DNA from: Hyphomicrobiales bacterium
GTDB taxonomy: Bacteria; Pseudomonadota; Alphaproteobacteria; Rhizobiales; Rhizobiaceae
DNA length: 33,420 nucleotides
NCBI GenBank assembly: GCA_030456445.1
Contig: JAKDNM010000028.1
Coordinates: forward strand, 1 to 33,420
Reading direction: 5' to 3'
Below the pieces are notes generated by a model. That model had not been told where the DNA came from. It saw only the letters and a list, made by a program, of their open reading frames with translations, and did not search any database. Shown here piece after piece: positions 15,251 through 23,255 of this stretch (position 1 is its first letter; every line of letters begins with the position of its first letter). Both the position numbers and the translations under genes were made by a program.

Positions 15251-17233
15251 TCAGAGATTTGTTACGGGCAGCGGTACGCCGAGCACCGAACGGAACAGCC
15301 AGGTGAATCCGACGACGATGACGAGGCCGGTGATCGCATAGAGGATGGCTGTGCGCGCGGTCCAGCGTTCATGCATGCCGACAAATGTCAAAATGGCGAA
15401 AAGGGCGATCGAACATACGATGAAGCCGAGACTTTCGAGCAGCAGCGCGCACGCCAGCATGGAAACCACGAGGATCGCACGGCGCGGAAAGGAGCCCTCG
15501 TCCACCTCTTTCTCGCTGCCATATCCCAAAAGGGAGCGCGCCAGTACCGCGAGCGAAAAGATGATGAGGGCGATCGAAACGGCGACGGGGAAGACCACCG
15601 AATCGATGTCGGTGTAGCCGCGCGCATCATTGATGGCCACGCTGGCAAGGCAGATCAACGCCACGGATATGATGGCGCTGCCCCAATCCATATCGCCACG
15701 CCTGACGGCTGGGGCGTTCTCCACGCTGGTTGCCACGGCGCCAGTAGAGCGGCGATGCTGGCGTGCGCGGTAGATCGGCCAGAGGATCGACAAAAGCGTA
15801 AACGCGATGATCGCAAGCGACAGCGGCCGGCCGAAGAACATTGCCGGCACGTTGCCGACGGCCGTCCCGATCGTCCAGCCCTGCACGAAGCCCTGCTCCG
15901 CGATCGGACCCAGTATAAGCCCGAGCACGATCGGCGAGACCGCGAAGCGGAAGCGGGCGAGGATCCATCCGGCTAGACCGAGCACAACCATGATGGCCAC
16001 GTCGCTGGCGTTGTTGCGGATCGCATAGGTGCCGATGATCGTCATGAAGGCGACGCCGGCGATCAACAGGGGCTTCGGCACGTTGAGGATCGATTTGTAG
16101 GCATAGCGGCCGATAAGGAGGCCGACGGGCAGCATGAGGATCGTCGCGAGGAACAACCCCCAGATGAACGTATAGACGATCGCGCCCTGGCTGGCGAAGA
16201 GCGTCGGGCCGATGTGGACGCCCTGCACGAGCAGCGCGCCGAGGATGATGGCGTCGGGCGGCGTGCCGGGAATGCCGAGCACCAGCGTCGGGATCAGGCC
16301 GCCGCCGACGGTGGCATTGTTCGCCGATTCCGACGCGATGATGCCGCCAGGCTCCCCGTGGCCGAATTTCTGATCGGGCCGTGCCGTTCGCCGCGCCTCC
16401 GAATAGGAAACGAGGCCCGCGACCGAGCCGCCGGCGCCCGGCAGAATGCCGACGATCGTGCCGATGATGGAAGAACGCGCGACGTTGAGCTTGTTGCCGA
16501 AAAGCACGCGCATGGCATCATAGAGCCTGAAGCCGCGCGGCTCGTCCTCGATCTTCAGATGGCGCTCCGGCGACGCGGCAAGATCGATCAGGACGGGGAT
16601 GCAATAGAGCCCGATCAGGCCCGCCACGATCTCGATGCCGCCGAGAAGGACATGGAATCCGAAAGTCAGCCGCACGTCGGCGGAAACCTCAGCCACGCCT
16701 ACCGTCGAAAGCAGCAGGCCCAGAGCGCCGCCGGCCAGACCTTTGGCGATGTTCCCTTCCGACAGGGCCGCAATCAGTGACAGCCCGAAAATCGCCAGCC
16801 AGAAATACTCCACCGGGCCGAAGATAAGCGCCACGGTGGAAAGCGGCGGCGCCAGCAGCAACAGGCAGACCGCCCCCACAAGTCCGCCGATGACGGAGGC
16901 CAGGCAGGCCAGCGTAATCGCCAGATCGCCATCGCCCCGCTTGGCCATCGGATAGCCGTCGAAGGTCGTGGCGATGGCCGAAGGCGTTCCGGGCGTGTTG
17001 AGCAGGATCGCCGAATAGGCTCCCCCATAGATCGCGCCGGTGTAGATCGCGCCGAGGAGGATCAGGGCCGAAGCGGGGTGCAAGGTGAACGTCAGCGGGA
17101 CGAGAACCGCGACGGCCATGGTCGCCGTCAGCCCGGGAATGGCGCCGATGATGGTGCCGACCGCAACTCCGAACAGCGCGAAGCTGAAGTTCAGCGGCGT
17201 CAGTGCGTCGAGGAAATTTGCAAGACCGGGCAT
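15251..17233 (-). CDS. Tripartite tricarboxylate transporter permease, TctA-TctB fusion
   Basis: This polytopic membrane protein is 660 residues from the ATG at 17233, which has GGGA six bases upstream; an in-frame TTG lies four codons earlier. Residues 1 to about 490 are a complete TctA with about a dozen helices and the motifs GAIPGLTATMAVAVL near 30 and GAIYGGAYSAILLNTPGTPS near 70. A basic linker (about 489-510) leads to a TctB-like four-helix domain (about 511-660) that normally is a separate protein of 150 to 175 residues. It should import an organic acid presented by the TctC protein encoded just upstream, using the ion gradient. The operon suggests sulfolactate. A separate tctB is absent here, which supports a true fusion; the second Tct set at 23256-26212 has separate subunits. 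Confidence 0.88.
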   Translation of the reverse strand: MPGLANFLDALTPLNFSFALFGVAVGTIIGAIPGLTATMAVAVLVPLTFTLHPASALILLGAIYTGAIYGGAYSAILLNTPGTPSAIATTFDGYPMAKRGDGDLAITLACLASVIGGLVGAVCLLLLAPPLSTVALIFGPVEYFWLAIFGLSLIAALSEGNIAKGLAGGALGLLLSTVGVAEVSADVRLTFGFHVLLGGIEIVAGLIGLYCIPVLIDLAASPERHLKIEDEPRGFRLYDAMRVLFGNKLNVARSSIIGTIVGILPGAGGSVAGLVSYSEARRTARPDQKFGHGEPGGIIASESANNATVGGGLIPTLVLGIPGTPPDAIILGALLVQGVHIGPTLFASQGAIVYTFIWGLFLATILMLPVGLLIGRYAYKSILNVPKPLLIAGVAFMTIIGTYAIRNNASDVAIMVVLGLAGWILARFRFAVSPIVLGLILGPIAEQGFVQGWTIGTAVGNVPAMFFGRPLSLAIIAFTLLSILWPIYRARQHRRSTGAVATSVENAPAVRRGDMDWGSAIISVALICLASVAINDARGYTDIDSVVFPVAVSIALIIFSLAVLARSLLGYGSEKEVDEGSFPRRAILVVSMLACALLLESLGFIVCSIALFAILTFVGMHERWTARTAILYAITGLVIVVGFTWLFRSVLGVPLPVTNL

Positions 17234-17258
17234 AGCGGATCCCAAAGCTTGAAGGGAA

Positions 17259-17282
17259 GCGCCGGGCCTGATTGCCCGGCGC
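17259..17282. other. Intercistronic hairpin between tctC and the tctAB fusion
   Basis: GCGCCGGGC (17259-17267) and GCCCGGCGC (17274-17282) form a perfect nine-pair stem with loop CTGATT. A T-run (CTTTTTCTT) follows on the plus strand, so on the minus-strand transcript an A-run precedes the stem. It lies between the binding-protein gene and the permease gene. It could stabilise or partly terminate the upstream message so that more TctC than permease is made. The structure is seen directly; the role is inferred. Confidence 0.45.
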
Positions 17283-17303
17283 GCCTGCTTTTTCTTACGT
17301 GCG

Positions 17304-18260
17304 CTATTCCAGGATGCCGGCCTCTTTGGCGGCCTTGATATCGCGGCTCTTCTGCTTGTCCATGAAGGTCTTCATCTCGCTGTAAGGCACATCGATCAGG
17401 GCAAAGCCCGCATCCTCCATCTTCTTTCGGAAATCGGGGTCGCTGTTGATTTTCCCGAACATGTCGGACAGTTGCCTGCGCTTCTCTTCGGGGACGGATT
17501 TGGGAACGGCGACCCCGCGATAGGCGCCGCCGGCTATGTCCAGGCCGAGTTCATTGAAAGTAGGCGTATCGGGAAAGAGCGGGTGACGCTTGTCCATGGC
17601 GACCGCAAGCAGGCGCACCTTGTCGCCCTGCGACGCGCCCACCGTCGTATAGCCCCATTCCGCCATCACCTGGTGGCCGAGAAGGGCCGTCATCGCAGCG
17701 CCGGTTCCCTTGAACGGCACATAGGTGGTCTTGACGCCGGCGAGGCTGTCGAATTCGACTGCGGCGAGCTGATTGGCCGTGCCCTTGCCCGTTCCCGCCA
17801 TGGTGACGCGCGCCGGGTTCTCCTTGGCGTAGTCGATCAGGTCCTTGAGTGTCTTGAATTGCGAATCCGCCGGCACGACGATCGCGTTCGGCGTGAACTG
17901 GAACCAGTAGACCGTCACGAGATCATCGGTCTCGTAGCCTACCTTCTTCTGTGCCGGCTGGAGAATGACGTGCGGAAGGTTGATGCCCATGACGGTATAG
18001 CCGTCGCCCGTCAGCGAGTTCAGTTCGGACCAGCCGACCGCTCCGCCGCCTCCTGCCTTGTAGGAGATCACCAGATCCTGGCCGAATTTTTTCTGGAAGA
18101 ACGGCTGCTGCATGCGCGCCGCAACATCGGACTCACCGCCCGGTCCGAAGGGAATTATGTAATCGATCGATTTATCCGGAAACGTGTCGGCGGCGAAAGC
18201 CGGCGCGGCGAGCAAGCCCGTGGCGAGAGCGGCGATTGCGAATGAACGACGTGTAAACAT
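17304..18260 (-). CDS. TctC-type tripartite tricarboxylate transporter substrate-binding protein
   Basis: This 318-residue periplasmic binding protein of the Bug/TctC family has a signal peptide beginning MFTRRSFAIAALATGLL and likely cleavage after APAFA near residue 23. The mature part has the family hallmark DYIIPFGPGGESDVAAR near 34-50, the ADSQFKTLKDLIDYAKENPA stretch near 137, and a conserved C-terminal helix region. The start at 18260 is fixed by GGGAGG six bases upstream; an alternative TTG lies one codon before it. It would deliver an organic acid, probably sulfolactate by context, to the fused TctAB permease. Family members bind carboxylates of many kinds. Confidence 0.92.
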   Translation of the reverse strand: MFTRRSFAIAALATGLLAAPAFAADTFPDKSIDYIIPFGPGGESDVAARMQQPFFQKKFGQDLVISYKAGGGGAVGWSELNSLTGDGYTVMGINLPHVILQPAQKKVGYETDDLVTVYWFQFTPNAIVVPADSQFKTLKDLIDYAKENPARVTMAGTGKGTANQLAAVEFDSLAGVKTTYVPFKGTGAAMTALLGHQVMAEWGYTTVGASQGDKVRLLAVAMDKRHPLFPDTPTFNELGLDIAGGAYRGVAVPKSVPEEKRRQLSDMFGKINSDPDFRKKMEDAGFALIDVPYSEMKTFMDKQKSRDIKAAKEAGILE

Positions 18261-18318
18261 CAATATCCTCCCAATGCTGATTTTCGACGGCTGTCGATCC
18301 TTCGGTTATGCAGATGCA

Positions 18319-18364
18319 GGTTGCATGCGGCCCTCCTTGCCGCACGCAACCGTTTTTCTCTTTT
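18319..18364. terminator. Terminator-like hairpin between suyB and tctC
   Basis: GGTTGCATGCGGC (18319-18331) pairs with GCCGCACGCAACC (18339-18351) at 12 of 13 positions, with a seven-base loop. On the plus strand it is followed by GTTTTTCTCTTTT. The flanking genes are on the minus strand, where the A-run precedes the stem, so for the operon it is more likely an attenuator or an mRNA-processing and stability element than a full stop. On the plus strand it would be a good intrinsic terminator against antisense transcription. Confidence 0.5.
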
Positions 18365-18381
18365 GGGGCGTATCGTGAAAT

Positions 18382-19563
18382 TTATGCACTCCGGTAAAGC
18401 TTGGTCATGACGAACTCGCGGTGGCCGAGCGCTTCGGCTGCCGTCATGCGGCCGTTCGCCGTTCTGACGATCATGTCGATCAGCGAATCGCCCGCCTGGT
18501 CGACCGTCATGTCGCGGCGCAGGATGCCGGTGACATCGACATCGATATGCTCGCTCATCGTGCGCAGCGTGCGCGGGTTGGCGGTGATCTTGATGACGGG
18601 AACGATCGGGTTGCCGACGATGTTGCCCTGCCCTGTCGGGAAGGTATGGACGACATAACCGCCGGCCGCCATCAGCGTGACGCATTCGGCCGCCGCCGAG
18701 GACGAGTCCATGAAATAGAGGCCCTTGCCGGATTTCGGCTGTTCGGCCGGCTCCAGGATGTCGATATATTTCGAGGTGCGTCCGATCTTCTCCAGATTAC
18801 CGAGCGCCTTCTCCTCGATGGTCGTCAACCCGCCCTCGATATTGCCCTTCGTCGGCTGGGATTCGGAGAGATCGTCGACCTTGTTGGCCTCGATCACATC
18901 GTCCAGATAGGCTTTCCACATCCGGTACCAGCGTTCGCCGACTTCCGGGTTGATCGCGCGCGCCTTGGCGATGTGCTCGGCGCCGGTGATCTCGGAGGTC
19001 TCGCCGAAAACGCCGTAAATGCCTTCCGGAAGGAGCTTGTCGTACATGTTGCCGACGGTCGGGCAGGAGCCGAGGCCGGTCGTCGTATCGCTCTCTCCGC
19101 ATTTGGTCGAAACCCAGATGTCGGCGATCGAGCATTCCTCGCGCTGCAGTTCCGTGGCGTATTGCACATATTCCTGCGCCTTGCGCGAGGCTTCCATGAT
19201 GGTCTTGAGATCGCCGTTCTTCTCGATCGAAAAGCCGGTCACCGGCTTGCCGGTTTCGGCGATGCCGTCGACGATGCGCTTGGTCCAGCCGGGCTCGATC
19301 CCGATGACGATGCACGCCGCGACATTCGGGTTGGAGCCGGTGCCGATCATAGTGCGGAAGTGGAGATCGAGGTCGGCGCCGAATTGCAGGCGGCCATAGG
19401 AATGCGGCAGTGCCAGCGTGCCCTTGATATTGCTTGCCACCGCCTCGCAGGCGGCGTTTGAGATATCGTCGACGGGAAGGATGATGACGTGATTGCGCAC
19501 GCCGACGCGTCCATTGTCGCGGCGATAGCCGTTGAAGGTCAGATTTGAATATTTCGAAGCCAT
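18382..19563 (-). CDS. suyB: UxaA-family large subunit, probable (2R)-sulfolactate sulfo-lyase beta subunit
   Basis: This 393-residue protein belongs to the altronate/galactarate dehydratase C-terminal family. It has [20 protein letters not shown] near 12-31, [20 protein letters not shown] near 86-105, a cysteine-containing [16 protein letters not shown] region near 153-168, and [20 protein letters not shown] near 301-320. Split large and small subunits occur in altronate-type dehydratases and in sulfolactate sulfo-lyase, which releases sulfite and pyruvate from (R)-sulfolactate. The second is preferred because of the adjacent suyA-like gene and the slcC/comC-like dehydrogenases and TTT transporter in the same operon. 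The ribosome-binding site is weak, so translation may rely on the upstream gene 46 bases away. A sugar-acid dehydratase remains the alternative. Confidence 0.75.
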   Translation of the reverse strand: MASKYSNLTFNGYRRDNGRVGVRNHVIILPVDDISNAACEAVASNIKGTLALPHSYGRLQFGADLDLHFRTMIGTGSNPNVAACIVIGIEPGWTKRIVDGIAETGKPVTGFSIEKNGDLKTIMEASRKAQEYVQYATELQREECSIADIWVSTKCGESDTTTGLGSCPTVGNMYDKLLPEGIYGVFGETSEITGAEHIAKARAINPEVGERWYRMWKAYLDDVIEANKVDDLSESQPTKGNIEGGLTTIEEKALGNLEKIGRTSKYIDILEPAEQPKSGKGLYFMDSSSAAAECVTLMAAGGYVVHTFPTGQGNIVGNPIVPVIKITANPRTLRTMSEHIDVDVTGILRRDMTVDQAGDSLIDMIVRTANGRMTAAEALGHREFVMTKLYRSA

Positions 19564-19609
19564 GGCTCGTGTCCGGAAAGTGAATGAAAAAGCGGATGCC
19601 GGTGCGGTG

Positions 19610-19897
19610 CTACCAGCGTTTGGTCTTCAGATTATGGACGTGAACGTGGCCGCCCTTCTCCACGCCGTCGACGAAACGGCCGATATCCGCGCCGTACTTA
19701 ATCGCCGTGTCGCCTTTCTTCAGATCGGTGAGCGCAACCTTGTGACCGATCGGCACGTCGGCCTTCGATTCGACTTCAAATGTCGAATCGTCGGCGGTGA
19801 CGACGCCGAGCAGTTTCATTCCCTTCGTGACCCCTTCCACGACCACCACGGCTACGTTGTCCTTGTGCTCGTGTGCCAGAACATGCGGTATCGCCAT
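19610..19897 (-). CDS. suyA: SAF-domain small subunit, probable (2R)-sulfolactate sulfo-lyase alpha subunit
   Basis: This 95-residue protein is a single SAF (UxaA N-terminal) domain. The core is [19 protein letters not shown], followed by [20 protein letters not shown] and YGADIGR. It ends [15 protein letters not shown], as the sulfolactate sulfo-lyase alpha subunits do in memory. The ATG at 19897 begins [11 protein letters not shown] and has AAGG about five bases upstream. An in-frame start 48 bases earlier would overlap the operator palindrome and is rejected. It is the promoter-proximal gene of the operon and would form the lyase with SuyB. Fused forms of this domain with the large domain occur in altronate and galactarate dehydratases. 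Confidence 0.78.
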   Translation of the reverse strand: MAIPHVLAHEHKDNVAVVVVEGVTKGMKLLGVVTADDSTFEVESKADVPIGHKVALTDLKKGDTAIKYGADIGRFVDGVEKGGHVHVHNLKTKRW

Positions 19898-19929
19898 CCG
19901 ACCTTGCCCTTCCTGCTGTATTCTGTTCA

Positions 19930-19970
19930 GTCTTATATAAGACATAAGACATGAGGTCTGGCAGAGTCAA
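19930..19970 (-). promoter_or_regulatory. Predicted suy promoter with overlapping operator palindrome
   Basis: On the minus strand TTGACT (19965-19970) and TTATGT (19942-19947) are separated by exactly 17 bases, a good -35/-10 pair for suyA. The perfect 14-bp palindrome GTCTTATATAAGAC (19930-19943) overlaps the downstream edge of the -10. A further GTCTTAT half-site lies at 19944-19950, in tandem with the palindrome's left half on the minus strand. This arrangement suits steric repression by the divergent GntR/UTRA protein. The sequences are seen directly; the regulatory role is inferred. Confidence 0.6.
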
Positions 19971-20028
19971 TCGCGCGCGGATAGATTGGCGCGGGCGGTT
20001 TGGATGCGTGCTTTCCCGGGGGTGATGA

Positions 20029-20763
20029 ATGGCCGACACGAATACGCGCACGACGTTCGGCTACCGCCCTCTCTACATCCAGGTGAAGGACAGCCTGATC
20101 CGCCGCCTGATCGACGGCGCATGGCAGCCCGGCCAGCTCATCCCCTCGGAGATGGAACTCGCGCGCGCGATGGGGGTGAGCCAGGGAACGATCCGCAAGG
20201 CGCTCGACGTGATGACGGCGGAGAATTTGCTGGTGCGCCGACAGGGGCGCGGCACCTATGTCGCCGAGCCGGCCGAAAGCCGGATCCTGTTCCAGTATTT
20301 CCGCATCGTTCCCGATAGCGACGAGGCTTCCTTCCCCGATTCCAGCATCCTGCGCTGGTCGCGGGAAAAGGCAAACGGCGCCGAACGGGAAAGCCTGGCG
20401 CTGCCGAAGGGGGCCGCTGTGTGGCGTATTGCCCGCATCCGTAATCTCGGGGGCGTTCCGGCGATTGCCGAGACGATCTCGCTTTCCGCGGCCCGTTTCA
20501 CCGGCTTCGAGGCCCTGGTCTCGATCCCCAACAACCTCTACCGCCTTTATTCGGAAAACTGGCGTATCACGATCGCGCGCGCACGCGAAAAGCTGAAGGC
20601 TGTCGCCGCCTCGAAAAGCGATGCGGGCGCACTCGGCTGCGCGGAAGGGACGCCGCTCTTGCGTGTCGTGCGCGTGGCCTTCGATCTGGAAGGCAATCCG
20701 GTGGAGTTGCGCGTATCGCGCTGCCTGACCGATCAGGCCCATTATTTGTCCGAATTGAAATAG
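20029..20763 (+). CDS. GntR family transcriptional regulator, HutC/UTRA subfamily
   Basis: This 244-residue regulator has an N-terminal winged helix-turn-helix (about 12-80), with PLYIQVKDSLIRRLIDGAW, SEMELARAMGVSQGTIRKAL and the wing RRQGRGTYVAE. A UTRA effector domain (about 88-240) ends with DLEGNPVELRVSRCLTDQAH. Such proteins sense small catabolic substrates or intermediates. It is divergent from suyA across a 131-bp gap holding the 19930-19943 palindrome, and convergent with the PrpD/lyase operon. It most likely represses the suy operon in the absence of sulfolactate or a related acid. A GGGGGTGATGA stretch precedes the ATG. Confidence 0.92.
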   Translation: MADTNTRTTFGYRPLYIQVKDSLIRRLIDGAWQPGQLIPSEMELARAMGVSQGTIRKALDVMTAENLLVRRQGRGTYVAEPAESRILFQYFRIVPDSDEASFPDSSILRWSREKANGAERESLALPKGAAVWRIARIRNLGGVPAIAETISLSAARFTGFEALVSIPNNLYRLYSENWRITIARAREKLKAVAASKSDAGALGCAEGTPLLRVVRVAFDLEGNPVELRVSRCLTDQAHYLSELK

Positions 20764-20788
20764 CGATGCCGCGCCGATGCGGCATCGC
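20763..20788. terminator. Bidirectional hairpin between convergent genes
   Basis: GCGATGCCGC (20763-20772) and GCGGCATCGC (20779-20788) form a perfect ten-pair stem with loop GCCGAT. The stem starts on the last base of the regulator's TAG stop codon and ends six bases before the stop codon of the convergent lyase gene. There is no clear T-run on either side, but position and strength fit a shared terminator. Confidence 0.55.
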
Positions 20789-20794
20789 GCCCGT

Positions 20795-21676
20795 TCATGG
20801 CGTGTCGACGGCGTAGCGCTTTTCAAGCTGATCGAAGAGCGGCTTCTGTACCAGGCGCTGACGCTCCTTGAAGCTGGCGACAGGCCCGGATTCGTCGAGC
20901 TTGCCTTCGCGCCGCAACTGGCCGAGCGCTGCCTGCATGCCATGGACGGCGCCCTGCAGGGCTACATTGGCATAGAGCACCAGCGCAAAGCCCATGCCGT
21001 CAAGTTCGGAAAGGTCGATGATCGGCGTTCGCCCGCCGACGACGAGATTGACGAGTTGGGGCGTGCCTTCGAGGCGCTGCGGGATGGCGCGTATCTCGTC
21101 GATGTTCTCGGGCGCCTCGACGAAGGTGATGTCGGCGCCGTCCTCGATAAAGGCCTGCGCCCGCTCGATGGCGGCGTCGAGCCCCAGCGTCGCCCGTGCG
21201 TCGGTGCGCGCGAGGATCATGAGGTTTTCGTCCTGCCGCGCTTCGACGGCCGCCTTGATGCGGCTGCGGGCCTCATCCAGCCCGACTACGTCCTTTCCCG
21301 AAAAATGGCCGCAGCGCTTCGGATTGACCTGATCCTCGATCTGTACGGCGCTGGCTCCGGCCCGCTCCAGCGTGCGGATCGCATGCCGTACGTTCAGGGC
21401 GTTGCCAAAGCCGGTATCGGCATCGACGATGATCGGCAGGTCGACGGCGTCGCGGATCGTGGCGGTGTGCTGCGCGATCTCGGAAAGCCCGACAAATCCA
21501 AGATCGGGCATGCCCAGATAGGTGTTGGTGAGCCCGGCGCCGGAAAGATAGACGGCTTCGAAGCCGATGTCGGCGATGACGCGGGCGGCGAGCGCATTGG
21601 CGGCGCCGGGAAGCAGCACCGCACCGCCCGAGGCAAGCCGGGCGCGAAATTGGCGATTGATCTCCTGATTGGTCAT
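20795..21676 (-). CDS. Isocitrate lyase/PEP mutase family C-C lyase (2-methylisocitrate lyase-like)
   Basis: This 293-residue barrel enzyme has PIIVDADTGFGN (81-92) with Mg-site Asp85/Asp87, VQIEDQ with Glu114 and Asp115, and the lyase signature KRCGHFSGK (120-128) with catalytic Cys122. ARTDA carries Arg157. The KRCGH loop separates lyases from PEP mutases. Known relatives are 2-methylisocitrate lyase PrpB and 2,3-dimethylmalate lyase. The start at 21676 has GGAG about seven bases upstream and is five bases from the end of the prpD-like gene; a longer reading would run back into that gene. With the upstream dehydratase it would split a methylisocitrate-like acid to pyruvate or another keto acid plus a dicarboxylate. 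The exact substrate is uncertain. Confidence 0.85.
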   Translation of the reverse strand: MTNQEINRQFRARLASGGAVLLPGAANALAARVIADIGFEAVYLSGAGLTNTYLGMPDLGFVGLSEIAQHTATIRDAVDLPIIVDADTGFGNALNVRHAIRTLERAGASAVQIEDQVNPKRCGHFSGKDVVGLDEARSRIKAAVEARQDENLMILARTDARATLGLDAAIERAQAFIEDGADITFVEAPENIDEIRAIPQRLEGTPQLVNLVVGGRTPIIDLSELDGMGFALVLYANVALQGAVHGMQAALGQLRREGKLDESGPVASFKERQRLVQKPLFDQLEKRYAVDTP

Positions 21677-21680
21677 GAAC

Positions 21681-23204
21681 CTACTCCAGGCCGTGGTCGA
21701 ATATGCCTTCGCCGGTCGGCTCGCCGGGCCGGACCTTGCCCACCGGCAAGGCAGGCAGCAGCGCATCGAGGGTACCGGCGGGCAGGCTGCCGAAACCCTT
21801 GGCACGGGCGAGAAAACCCTCCCTTTCGGCCGCGCCCAGAACATCGTGCGTCAGCGTGGCGAATTTTTCGGCGTAGGCCGGCCATGTCCACGGCCTGGAC
21901 CCGTTGGGATGGGCATCCGCAACGGCGCGTTCGCCGGTGATGACCCGCCCGTCCTTGAGCGTGACGATCAGCTTGCCGCCGAAGGCGCGCTTGTGGGGGT
22001 CGGGATCGAGATAGCGCCGGGTCCAGGACGGTTCCTCGACGGTGCGGATTGTGTGCCACAGCCTCACGGTCGACGGCCGGTGGGCGCGCTCGGGCGTGTA
22101 GCTGTCGACGTGGTGCCATCTGCGGTCCTCGAGCGCCACGGCGAGGATGTACATGATCGAATGGTCGAGCGTTTCGCGGGTGGCGTCGGGGTCGAGCTTT
22201 TGCGGATCGTTGGCGCCGGTACCGATGACGTTGTGGGTATGGTGGCTGGTTTCCAGCACGATCTCGCTGATGGCATCGAGATCGCCGATCTGCCCGCTGA
22301 GATCGATGGCGAGATCGATGACGGCCTGTGCCTGGTATTCGGCCGAATGGGCCTTGGTATAGGTTTCCATGATGCCGCGCGGCGCCTCGCCGGGCTCCGG
22401 CAGGCTCACCTCGTAGCGGCTGTCGGGGCCGCCCAGCATCCAGGCGATCACCGATTCCTCGCCCTCGTAGATTGGCGAGGGAGATGCTTCCCCGCGCATG
22501 GCGCGGTCGACCGCTTCTATGGCGAGCTTGCCCGAAAAGCCGGGAACGTAGGCTTTCCACGAACTGATCTCGCCCTTGCGCGACTGGCGTGTCGAAAAGG
22601 CGAGGTGCACGGTCTGGTTGATCGCCTGATAGACGGTCTCCACCGGCAGCTTCAGCATGGCGCCGATGCCGGCGGAGGTGGCCGGCGCCAGATGGGCGAC
22701 GTGGTCCTTCTTGTATCTGTGCAGCGGGATCGCCTTCACCAGCGCAACGTGCACTTCATAGGCGACGGCAATTGCGCGGGCGAGAGCGGCGCCATCGAGC
22801 TTCATCTGCTGGGCAACCGCGACAAGCGGTGAAATGCAATCGCCGGGATGGGCATAGTCGGCGGCGAGGAACGTGTCGTGGAAGTCCAGCTCGCGGACGG
22901 CGGTCGCATTGGCCCACGCGGCCCATTCGGCATCGACGCGCGTTCCGGCACCGAGACCGTAAAGGGTTGCGCCGGCCTTGCGTGGATGCGCCAGCGCCAT
23001 GGCGCGGGCCGCGGCGACCGGCGCGCGGTTGACGGCGGCGAGCGCCACGCTGGCGTTGTCGACGATGCGGCAGGCGATCATCTCGACGACATCGGCGTCC
23101 AGCGGTTCCACGTCATGGGCACATTGCGCGATGCGCCAGGCAAGCTGCTGCGTGCGCGGCAGGTTGGAGGCGGAGGGATGGACTTTGACTTCGTAGGTCC
23201 GCAT
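21681..23204 (-). CDS. prpD: MmgE/PrpD family protein, 2-methylcitrate dehydratase-like
   Basis: At 507 residues it is as long as the PrpD branch and longer than most MmgE-like members (about 450). Conserved stretches are RELDFHDTFLAADYAHPGDC (104-123), HRYKKDHVAHLAPATSAGIG (162-181), AINQTVHLAFSTRQSRKGEI (194-213) and SWKAYVPGFSGK (215-226). PrpD dehydrates 2-methylcitrate to methylaconitate or, in some members, hydrates it on to methylisocitrate. It lies downstream of a complete TTT transporter and just before a PrpB-like lyase, with no methylcitrate synthase in the window. The operon may therefore feed on an imported methylcitrate-like acid. The ribosome-binding site is weak. The symbol denotes the family branch; the substrate is inferred. 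Confidence 0.8.
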   Translation of the reverse strand: MRTYEVKVHPSASNLPRTQQLAWRIAQCAHDVEPLDADVVEMIACRIVDNASVALAAVNRAPVAAARAMALAHPRKAGATLYGLGAGTRVDAEWAAWANATAVRELDFHDTFLAADYAHPGDCISPLVAVAQQMKLDGAALARAIAVAYEVHVALVKAIPLHRYKKDHVAHLAPATSAGIGAMLKLPVETVYQAINQTVHLAFSTRQSRKGEISSWKAYVPGFSGKLAIEAVDRAMRGEASPSPIYEGEESVIAWMLGGPDSRYEVSLPEPGEAPRGIMETYTKAHSAEYQAQAVIDLAIDLSGQIGDLDAISEIVLETSHHTHNVIGTGANDPQKLDPDATRETLDHSIMYILAVALEDRRWHHVDSYTPERAHRPSTVRLWHTIRTVEEPSWTRRYLDPDPHKRAFGGKLIVTLKDGRVITGERAVADAHPNGSRPWTWPAYAEKFATLTHDVLGAAEREGFLARAKGFGSLPAGTLDALLPALPVGKVRPGEPTGEGIFDHGLE

Positions 23205-23255
23205 CGAGACGCTTTCGCTGGAACGCAGGCGACGGCCCTGCGGCCGCCACCGGAA

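Noticed and set aside
18382-19897. Naming the UxaA-type pair altronate or galactarate dehydratase.
   Set aside because: The family fit is equal at this level, but no uronate or galactarate genes lie in the operon, while the two sulfolactate-type dehydrogenases do. It is kept as the stated alternative.
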